Assembly (NCBI GenBank): GCA_016866415.1
Contig: VGML01000163.1
Coordinates: forward strand, 1 to 5,138
Direction: 5' to 3'
Source: Bacteroidota bacterium
GTDB taxonomy: Bacteria > Bacteroidota > Bacteroidia > Flavobacteriales_D > Crocinitomicaceae
Length of the DNA stretch: 5,138 nucleotides
The notes below the pieces were generated by a model, which had not been told where the DNA came from, ran no database searches, and saw only the letters and a list, made by a program, of their open reading frames with translations. The translations under genes and the position numbers were made by a program. The first letter of the stretch is position 1. The number at the start of each line of letters is the position of its first letter. Shown here in pieces: positions 1-5,138 of this stretch.

Positions 1-140
1 AAGAGTTCATATTAAAATTAAATGTAATTCAACCGAAACTAGAGGAGCTTTCAAAAAGAACAATTGAGTTTGTAGAAAGTCAGCGAGGAGCTTCAGAGAA
101 AATTTTGGAAAATCAGGAAGTGAAAAATCTCTTGAACTAA
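1..140 (+). CDS. C-terminal fragment of a probable 3-deoxy-D-manno-octulosonic acid (Kdo) transferase
   Basis: An open frame enters from the left edge (first full codon at base 3) and ends at TAA 138-140, leaving the last 45 residues of a protein. The visible part is helical and charged and contains EFVESQRGASEKILEN followed by a short tail, KNLLN. The pattern 'fV-x-x-x-x-GA-[ST]-x-KIL' matches, from memory, the C-terminal helix of Bacteroidota Kdo transferases (WaaA/KdtA), inner-membrane GT-B glycosyltransferases that add Kdo to lipid A precursor during LPS assembly. That helix is preceded, as here, by a segment that packs back onto the N-terminal domain. No catalytic residue lies in the fragment, so another GT-B glycosyltransferase cannot be excluded. 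The frame is supported by its plausible amino-acid composition and by ending exactly where the convergent purF gene ends. Confidence 0.55.
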   Translation, partial: EFILKLNVIQPKLEELSKRTIEFVESQRGASEKILENQEVKNLLN

Positions 141-2038
141 TAAGCCCGTTCGTTTCTTTTTTCCATCCAATTAATAAAAGCTTTATTGACCACTTTATTT
201 CCTCCTGGAGTAGGGTAGTCTCCCGTGAAATACCAATCACCAAGGTTATTTGGACAAGCTTTATGAAGGTTTTCAACGGTTTGGAAAATAATTTCCACTT
301 TAGCCTGAATATTTTTCGGAGTTAACAATTCAGCAATTTTCTTAGAAATTTCATCGTCTGTAAATGGTTCGTAAATCCCTTTAACGAAATTCCGAACTTG
401 TTCCTTTGGTAAATCCAATTGCTTTAAACATTGATTGTAAACATCTTGAATTACTTGTTCCATCTTTCGATCTTTTAAAAGCTGAATGGCTGCTTCAAAC
501 GCAATGAAGTCTCCCATTTTGGCCATATCAATACCATAACAATCAGGAAAACGAATTTGTGGTGCTGACGAAACGACCACAATTTTCTTCGGATTCAAAC
601 GGTCTAATATTTTCAAAATACTTTGGCGTAAAGTTGTTCCGCGAACGATGCTATCATCAATTACAATCAAGTTATCTTTTCCAGCGCGAACACTTCCGTA
701 TGTGATGTCATAAACATGAGCCACTAAATCATCTCGGGAATCAGCTTGCGTAATAAAGGTTCGGAGTTTGGCGTCTTTGATAGCGATTTTCTCGATTCGG
801 GCTCTTCGGTGAATAATTTCAGCAATTTGTTCTTCACTTGTATTATTTCCTAAAGCTTGAATTTGTTTGATTTTTTCCAAATTCAAGTGTTCTTCGAGTC
901 CTTTTATTAATCCGTAAAAAGAAACTTCGGCGGTATTTGGAATAAATGAAAAAACGGAATTATCAAAGTCGTAATTTACTGTTTTTAAAACTTGAGTAAC
1001 AATCAAACGACCGAGTGCTTTTCGCTCTTTGTAAATATCAGCATCGGATCCACGAGAAAAATAGATTCGCTCAAACGAACATTTTTTGGGATCTTTCGGA
1101 ACGTTTATCATCTCCTCAGAAACAATTCCATTCTTTTTAATTATTAGTGCGTGACCAGGTTGAAGTTCTTTTATTTGTTCAACCTTTAAATTGAATGCAG
1201 TTTGAATAACAGGCCTCTCTGATGCAACCACACAAATTTCATCATCTTCAAACCAAAAAGCAGGGCGAATTCCACTTGGATCTCTTAAAACAAAAGCGTC
1301 TCCGTGACCTAAAAGTCCCGCCATAGCGTAGCCTCCATCCCAGACCTCTGATGCTTTTTTAAGAATTTTGGATAAATTCAATTGATCCGCAATTCGAGCG
1401 TAAATTTCAGGATTACTATAACCTAACGTTTTGTACTGACGATACAATTCATCGTTTTCTACATCTAAGAAATGTCCGATTTTCTCTAAAACGGTAACCG
1501 TATCCGATTTTTCCTTTGGATGCTGTCCAATGTTGACAAGTACACTAAAAAGTTCATCGACATTCGTCAAATTGAAGTTTCCTGCGACAACAAGGTTTCG
1601 TGTAATCCAGTTATTTTGACGTAAAAATGGGTGACAACTCTCAATTGAATTTCTTCCAAAAGTACCATAGCGCAAGTGACCTAAGAAAAGTTCTCCTGTG
1701 AATCCGGCATTTCGCTTCAGGTACTCAACGTCATTTAGTTTTGATTTGTCCTCTTCAGCGATTTGTTGAAATCGGTTATTAATTTGATCGAAAATATCTT
1801 GAATTGGGCTCTTTGCGATTGAACGAATACGAGAAATGTAACGCTCTCCTGGAGCCATGTCAAACTTAATATTCGCAACGCCGGCACCATCTTGTCCACG
1901 ATTGTGTTGCTTCTCCATCAAAAGATGAAGTTTGTTTATCCCGTAAAGCGCAGAGCCATATTTATCGACATAGAATTGCATGGGTTTTTTTAGCCTCAAA
2001 AGGGCAATCCCACATTCGTGTTTAATGGCATCACTCAT
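137..2038 (-). CDS. purF: Amidophosphoribosyltransferase, long Bacteroidota-type PurF
   Basis: The 633-residue protein has a class II glutamine amidotransferase domain followed by a phosphoribosyltransferase domain, the arrangement that makes 5-phosphoribosylamine from PRPP and glutamine, first step of purine synthesis in the cytoplasm. Visible motifs are Cys9 after an 8-residue leader (...KHE|CGIA), QHNRGQDGAG at 44-53, GHLRYGTFG at 120-128, GNFNLTN at 153-159 region, SDT at 178-180, RDPSGIRP at 252-259, ASE at 272-274, YFSRGSDADIY at 326-336, LRTFITQ at 425-431 and the PRPP loop IDDSIVRGTT at 460-469. Cys9 should become the N-terminal nucleophile after leader removal, as in Bacillus PurF. 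The protein is about 130 residues longer than E. coli PurF (505), with extra sequence between domains and at the C-terminus; this is usual for the Bacteroidota long form. Bacteroidota can also carry a second, shorter PurF-like protein, so division of labour is unknown. The ATG at 2038 is the only good start: an in-frame TAG lies upstream with no ATG between. Confidence 0.93.
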   Translation of the reverse strand: MSDAIKHECGIALLRLKKPMQFYVDKYGSALYGINKLHLLMEKQHNRGQDGAGVANIKFDMAPGERYISRIRSIAKSPIQDIFDQINNRFQQIAEEDKSKLNDVEYLKRNAGFTGELFLGHLRYGTFGRNSIESCHPFLRQNNWITRNLVVAGNFNLTNVDELFSVLVNIGQHPKEKSDTVTVLEKIGHFLDVENDELYRQYKTLGYSNPEIYARIADQLNLSKILKKASEVWDGGYAMAGLLGHGDAFVLRDPSGIRPAFWFEDDEICVVASERPVIQTAFNLKVEQIKELQPGHALIIKKNGIVSEEMINVPKDPKKCSFERIYFSRGSDADIYKERKALGRLIVTQVLKTVNYDFDNSVFSFIPNTAEVSFYGLIKGLEEHLNLEKIKQIQALGNNTSEEQIAEIIHRRARIEKIAIKDAKLRTFITQADSRDDLVAHVYDITYGSVRAGKDNLIVIDDSIVRGTTLRQSILKILDRLNPKKIVVVSSAPQIRFPDCYGIDMAKMGDFIAFEAAIQLLKDRKMEQVIQDVYNQCLKQLDLPKEQVRNFVKGIYEPFTDDEISKKIAELLTPKNIQAKVEIIFQTVENLHKACPNNLGDWYFTGDYPTPGGNKVVNKAFINWMEKRNERAY

Positions 2039-2080
2039 GATCTCCGGAAATTTGACACGAAGATAGTGATTTGAAAAAGA

Positions 2081-2112
2081 AAGAAGTAGGGAAACGAAAA
2101 ACTAATTTCAAA
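2081..2112 (-). promoter_or_regulatory. Possible Bacteroidota-type promoter for purF
   Basis: In the 90-base gap upstream of purF, the - strand shows TTTG (bases 2112-2109), a 20-base spacer, then TACTTCTT (2088-2081). The first matches the -33 element exactly; the second matches four of the six fixed positions of the Bacteroidota -7 element TAnnTTTG. Transcription would begin about 35-40 bases before the purF ATG. A second -7-like octamer, TATCTTCG (2065-2058), lies nearer the start but lacks a -33 element at the right distance. In such AT-rich DNA this can arise by chance; it is offered because purF is functionally unrelated to the genes upstream and needs its own expression. Confidence 0.25.
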
Positions 2113-2128
2113 TTTCCTTAACAAATTC

Positions 2129-2458
2129 TTAATGTCCACCAGGCTGACAGCATTTTGGAAGCTTCAAAATATCTTCCTCTTTTGCTTTTACTCCATCGGC
2201 GCTATAACCAATACTTGCAATGGTTTGTTTTATTTCTTGTAAAGAAATGGATTTCGTTTTATAACGAACAGTTACCTTTTTAGACTCCAAATCGAATTCA
2301 GCAAAAACGACTCCTTTCGTGTAGTTAAGCTTACCTTCAATTCGTTCTTTGCAATCGCCGCATTGAGCTGAGGTTTGAATTATGGCTTCTTCAATTTTCT
2401 TTTGACCGAATGACAAGCCTTTTATGAATAGAAATAAAAATAAAGTTGTTGTTTTCAT
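2129..2458 (-). CDS. Exported heavy-metal-associated (HMA-like) domain protein
   Basis: A 109-residue protein with an N-terminal signal peptide (MKTTTLFLFLFIKGLSFG, likely cut before Gln19), then a single small alpha/beta domain of the HMA/copper-chaperone type. The metal loop reads SAQCGDCKERIE with Cys33 and Cys36 in CxxC spacing; it is followed by GVVFAEFDLESKKVTVRYK (a beta-hairpin typical of HMA domains) and a second helix with SLQEIKQTIASIGYSADGV. The usual Met of the GMTCxxC loop is absent. The tail KCCQPGGH adds Cys103, Cys104 and a terminal His109, a second probable metal site. The frame can be extended by three codons to a TTG at 2467, but the ATG at 2458 gives a normal signal peptide and is preferred. 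The gene lies 21 bases after the TonB-dependent receptor stop and is probably cotranscribed with it. The role is probably to bind or carry a thiophilic metal, such as copper, in the periplasm; the metal is not shown by sequence. Confidence 0.87.
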   Translation of the reverse strand: MKTTTLFLFLFIKGLSFGQKKIEEAIIQTSAQCGDCKERIEGKLNYTKGVVFAEFDLESKKVTVRYKTKSISLQEIKQTIASIGYSADGVKAKEEDILKLPKCCQPGGH

Positions 2459-2479
2459 AGAATTCAAATTTAAAAATAA

Positions 2480-4708
2480 TTAAATTTTCTTTTTTGTTCT
2501 TGCAATGGAAAATCTAAATCCTCCGTAAATAGTTATTCCCATAATTGGTCCCCAAATATTAGTCGCATCAAAATTTTGACCAAATGGATTTTGACTACCA
2601 ATTATCGGATTTTGCTGTTTGAAATTAGTTACGTTTTCGCCACCTAAATAAATCTCTAATTTCTTGTATACATGGGTTATTTGTCCATTGACCATTGGAT
2701 AAATTGGACTAAATTGTTCTTTTTGATTCTGATCGAAAAGCGTATCCGAAGGAAGTCTTGATTGCCCATAAACTGAACATGTCAAGTCGAATTCCCAACG
2801 TTTGTTTCTCGTGTGATAAGCTAAATTGACAAAACCACGGTGTTTTGGGATCATCACTTGCTGTTGTACTCTACCATCATAGACTGCTTTCACGCTTAAA
2901 AATTTATATGCTAATCGAATTTCGAAATTCTTTATCGGACTGAAGTTAAGCTCCGTTTGGAAGGCATTGGAGAAAGAGGAGTTTGCCAAATTTTTAAAAA
3001 TGATGTTATTGAAATTCGTATCGCGATCCACAACCAATTGATTTTCGAAAAAAGTATGGTAGAAGTCAACGGAAATTCCTGCTTTATTTTGAAACAAGCG
3101 CATTTCGTGAACCAACGAACCTCCGATATTCCATGAGATTTCGGGTTTGATGTCTGACGGAGCAATCCACGTTTTTGAGCTTGCAAGCAGAGAAATGTTG
3201 TCAATCATATAATTCGGAACACGCCATCCCTTTCCTCCTGTAATTCGCAAATCGGTTAGTTCATTTAAGGCATATTTTAGGTGAGCACGCGGTGAAAACT
3301 GTCCGCCAAAAAGGTTATGTTGGTCATATCGAGCTCCTGCAACGGCTGTGAGTCGACTACCTGTGTATGTGTATTCGAAGAAAGCTCCTGGGATAAGTTC
3401 TTTCCGTCCTTCTCTGAGCGTGTCGACGTTTTGCGAAATATCCAGAGCCACGAAGCTTGCACCAACTTTAAAACGGTGATCTGTTGTTCCGATGTAATCG
3501 TCGTAAATGGCGTTGATGTAAACACGTTTCTCCAAACCCGCAAAATTTCGTAATCCAAAAAGCCCATCGAGCTCCTGATATTTCAAGTTGTAAACGATTC
3601 CCAAAGACTGATAAGGTCGTTTTCCGAAAAATCCGGTTTTTGCAAAAATATCGGCGTGCCTTGAGTTGATTAAAAGTCCGTAAGAATCCGTTGGCCAAAC
3701 ATTCGCATTTTCTCTTTTGAAAGAAGTCTGCCCGCCAACTTTGCGATCTTGGTACAGATTTAATCCAAATTGCGATTTCATCTTTTTACCCTGATAAGCC
3801 CAACGGTTGACTAAAGCCAGATTATCTCCCATTGGTAAATCTCGAAAATTATCATTGTTGTGGTCAATATTTCCATAAACGGAAGAAGCGTGAGCAAATG
3901 TTCCCGTGCTCCATTTTTCATTTATGACTTGTCCCGCGTTTAAATTAAGCTCAGAGCGACCAAAAATATTCTGATATCCATTTACGAAAAGCTGCTCCAT
4001 TTCACTTGGTTTTTTCAATTCAAGATTCACCAAGCCAGCCATCGACTCATAGCCATTGACTACAGTTCCTGTTCCCTTGGTAATTTGTATCGATTCAATC
4101 CATATTCCCGGAAGCGAATTAAGACCGAATGAACTTTCAAGTCCACGTAAATAAGGAATATTTTCCATTTGAATCTGCGTATAAACGCCATCCAGACCCA
4201 TCATCCTGATTTTCTTTGCTCCTGAAACTGCGTCAGTAATGTTAACGTCCACTGAAGCGTTTGTCTCAAAGGATTCTGACAAATTACAACACGCTGCTTT
4301 TCGAAGTTCAGCGCTAGTAAGTTCTTCAACATGGAGCGTTTTCATTTTTGAAATTCCCTTTGATTTTTTTCGGTATTCAATTATTACCTCAGGAAGAATT
4401 TTCTCTGAATACAAGATAATATCCAACGCAATAAAACGATCGTTTTTATTTACCGGAATGGAATCTGGAACATAACCAACAGCTGAAATAATCAACGTAT
4501 CCGGAAGTGTTTTGGGAAGAACGAGTTCAAAAGTCCCATCTTCTTTGGTTAATACTCCTGATTTTGATTGAAGGAGTTTAACTTTTGCCAACGAAATGGG
4601 TTTTTTAGTTCCTGCTGCATCGAATCCTTGAACGAGTCCTTTTAATTGTGCATTTGTCGCCATACTGCAGCAGTGACATAGCAATGCGATAAAAAGTTTA
4701 ATTTTCAT
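2480..4708 (-). CDS. TonB-dependent outer-membrane receptor, probable metal-related substrate
   Basis: A complete 742-residue receptor. Residues 1-20 form a signal peptide (cut at NA|Q); about 22-105 form a carboxypeptidase-regulatory-like beta-sandwich (GTKKPISLAKVKL, then EDGTFELVLP and ISAVGYV); LPEVIIEYRKK at 105-115 is TonB-box-like. The plug spans about 125-235, with MMGLDGVYTQIQMENIP at 169-185, IESIQITKGTGTVVNGYESM at 204-223 and GLVNLELKKP ending it. The remainder is a barrel with alternating aromatic strands, including FSPRAHLKYAL, GKGWRVPNY at 492-500, YLGGENVTNF at 687-696 and a last strand near GGFRFSI, followed by a basic tail ARTKKKI. Such receptors import scarce ligands across the outer membrane using TonB/ExbBD energy. 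The plug carries an adjacent pair, Cys140-Cys141, in KAACCNLSESFE, and three more cysteines lie in the signal peptide. With a metal-binding gene on each side, a metal or metal complex is the likeliest ligand; cobalamin or siderophore receptors are alternatives. Start ATG 4708 is fixed by the signal peptide. Confidence 0.93.
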   Translation of the reverse strand: MKIKLFIALLCHCCSMATNAQLKGLVQGFDAAGTKKPISLAKVKLLQSKSGVLTKEDGTFELVLPKTLPDTLIISAVGYVPDSIPVNKNDRFIALDIILYSEKILPEVIIEYRKKSKGISKMKTLHVEELTSAELRKAACCNLSESFETNASVDVNITDAVSGAKKIRMMGLDGVYTQIQMENIPYLRGLESSFGLNSLPGIWIESIQITKGTGTVVNGYESMAGLVNLELKKPSEMEQLFVNGYQNIFGRSELNLNAGQVINEKWSTGTFAHASSVYGNIDHNNDNFRDLPMGDNLALVNRWAYQGKKMKSQFGLNLYQDRKVGGQTSFKRENANVWPTDSYGLLINSRHADIFAKTGFFGKRPYQSLGIVYNLKYQELDGLFGLRNFAGLEKRVYINAIYDDYIGTTDHRFKVGASFVALDISQNVDTLREGRKELIPGAFFEYTYTGSRLTAVAGARYDQHNLFGGQFSPRAHLKYALNELTDLRITGGKGWRVPNYMIDNISLLASSKTWIAPSDIKPEISWNIGGSLVHEMRLFQNKAGISVDFYHTFFENQLVVDRDTNFNNIIFKNLANSSFSNAFQTELNFSPIKNFEIRLAYKFLSVKAVYDGRVQQQVMIPKHRGFVNLAYHTRNKRWEFDLTCSVYGQSRLPSDTLFDQNQKEQFSPIYPMVNGQITHVYKKLEIYLGGENVTNFKQQNPIIGSQNPFGQNFDATNIWGPIMGITIYGGFRFSIARTKKKI

Positions 4709-4715
4709 TTACATA

Positions 4716-4759
4716 AATTTAGAGTTAGGAAATAAGTTTAATTTCCTAATTTCTAAATT
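4716..4759. repeat. Imperfect inverted repeat between the cysteine-rich gene and the TonB receptor gene
   Basis: The left arm is 4716-4733 and the right arm 4741-4759, around a 7-base loop (4734-4740). The core TTAGGAAAT / ATTTCCTAA is a perfect 9-bp match (4725-4733 with 4741-4749). Outward there is one G-T pair (4724/4750), one A-T pair, a single unpaired T at 4752, and seven more Watson-Crick pairs to 4716/4759, 17 Watson-Crick pairs in all. In the operon transcript (- strand) the G-T position becomes a C-A mismatch. The right arm contains the stop codon of the upstream gene (4753-4755), and the structure ends 7 bases before the receptor ATG. No run of U follows, so it is not a typical intrinsic terminator; an mRNA processing or stability hairpin, a translation-coupling element or a dyad operator are possible. 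Confidence 0.6.
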
Positions 4760-5138
4760 CGAAAGACTTGATTTCGGATGAGTATTTTTCTACCATAAAG
4801 CAATGGTGGGGGATCCGATCCAGAAAAGGCTACGTTCTCCTCGTTATTAAAAGTGGGGTTAAAATTAAGTTCAAAAAATAATTTTTCAACGGCTAAAAAA
4901 GGAGGGGCAAAACTGAATTTTAAAAGCGATATTGAATAATCCGATTGAACTTTAAAAACCTTTGTTTCATTGTGGCAACAGTCTTTTTTTTCTTTCTTTT
5001 GACAACAAGCAAGTAATTCGCTTAGTTTCTTTTCACAATGCGAATTATCAGGAACGAAGAATGATGTATACGAACCTTCTTCCTCGCAGACATGTGTGTA
5101 CAAGGCTACACCAATGTTTCCGAAGAAAAGAATAAACG
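4753..5138 (-). CDS. HYC_CC_PP-type cysteine-rich exported protein, N-terminus outside the window
   Basis: The frame is open from the TAG at 4753-4755 to the right edge, giving 127 visible residues. A TTG at 5103 could be taken as a start, but the codons before it encode FILFFGNIGVAL, the hydrophobic core of a signal peptide, so the true start lies beyond 5138. After the signal come THVCEEEG, NSHCEKKLSELLACCQKKEKKDCCHNE, a middle part with short hydrophobic stretches, and a C-terminus GSDPPPLLYGRKILIRNQVFRI. A His-x-Cys after the signal, CC pairs, and a PP followed by a hydrophobic '-QVFRI' end match the small Bacteroidota family that NCBI, as I recall, names HYC_CC_PP. Its function is not established. 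Six visible cysteines, in HVC, SHC, ACC and DCCH, suggest a periplasmic metal or redox role. It is the first visible gene of the three-gene set on this strand, 44 bases before the receptor. Confidence 0.8.
   Translation of the reverse strand, partial: FILFFGNIGVALYTHVCEEEGSYTSFFVPDNSHCEKKLSELLACCQKKEKKDCCHNETKVFKVQSDYSISLLKFSFAPPFLAVEKLFFELNFNPTFNNEENVAFSGSDPPPLLYGRKILIRNQVFRI

Noticed and set aside
2042..2045. GGAG on the - strand just before the purF ATG as a Shine-Dalgarno site
   Set aside because: It lies only three bases from the ATG, too close to work, and Bacteroidota rarely use such sites.
2039..2128. Intrinsic terminator or purine riboswitch between the HMA-like gene and purF
   Set aside because: Only a very short AATTT/AAATT symmetry is visible, with no GC-rich stem or U-run, and 90 bases hold no recognisable purine aptamer.
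2459..2467. Three-codon N-terminal extension of the HMA-like protein from a TTG start
   Set aside because: The ATG at 2458 gives a standard Lys-plus-hydrophobic signal peptide and needs no rare start codon.
2465..2472. Exact TAnnTTTG octamer (TAAATTTG on the - strand) just before the HMA-like gene, as a possible -7 promoter element
   Set aside because: No TTTG or TTG lies 17-23 bases upstream, it is only 6 bases from the ATG, and the DNA is extremely AT-rich, so a chance match is likely.
3317..3553. + strand open frame of 78 codons inside the receptor gene
   Set aside because: Antisense shadow of a clearly coding gene; no recognisable domain or upstream signals.
2932..3698. Three other - strand open frames overlapping the receptor gene
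   Set aside because: Out-of-frame readings of the receptor gene with implausible composition; the receptor frame is intact and complete throughout.
4239..4475. + strand open frame of 78 codons inside the receptor gene
   Set aside because: Antisense shadow of the carboxypeptidase-like domain and plug region; serine-rich, no recognisable protein features.
4714..4721. TAAATTTA on the - strand before the receptor gene as a -7 promoter element
   Set aside because: One mismatch, no -33 partner at the right spacing, and it overlaps the inverted repeat arm.

Overview
The window looks like chromosomal DNA from a member of the Bacteroidota, most likely Flavobacteriia or Flavobacteriales. The DNA is AT-rich and no start is preceded by a well-placed Shine-Dalgarno sequence. 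The glutamine amidotransferase/PRPP enzyme is the long (~630 aa) Bacteroidota-type PurF. The TonB-dependent receptor carries the N-terminal carboxypeptidase-regulatory-like domain common in this phylum. The right-edge gene fits the Bacteroidota-specific HYC_CC_PP protein family. The genus cannot be fixed from the sequence alone.

Layout, left to right. (1) Bases 1-140, + strand: the last 45 codons of a gene whose C-terminus resembles a Kdo transferase (lipid A/LPS core biosynthesis). (2) Bases 137-2038, - strand: a complete PurF-like amidophosphoribosyltransferase, converging on gene 1 with interlocked stop codons. (3) Bases 2129-2458, - strand: a small exported heavy-metal-associated (HMA-like) protein. 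(4) Bases 2480-4708, - strand: a complete 742-residue TonB-dependent outer-membrane receptor. (5) Bases 4753 to the right edge, - strand: a cysteine-rich exported HYC_CC_PP-type protein whose N-terminus lies outside the window. A long imperfect inverted repeat (4716-4759) fills the gap between genes 5 and 4 and includes the stop codon of gene 5.

Genes 5, 4 and 3 are read in that order on the - strand, with gaps of 44 and 21 bases, and look like one operon. All three products are predicted to be exported and all carry adjacent or closely spaced cysteines: HVC, ACC and DCCH in gene 5, AACC in the receptor plug, CxxC and KCC...H in gene 3. The simplest reading is an envelope module that binds or moves a thiophilic metal such as copper, with the receptor as the outer-membrane gate and the two small proteins as periplasmic ligands or chaperones. 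The metal, and even the direction of transport, are inference. PurF follows 90 bases downstream of the module and has nothing obvious to do with it; it may have its own weak promoter. There is no sign of insertion sequences, CRISPR, tRNA or rRNA, and no gene-free stretch exceeds 90 bases.
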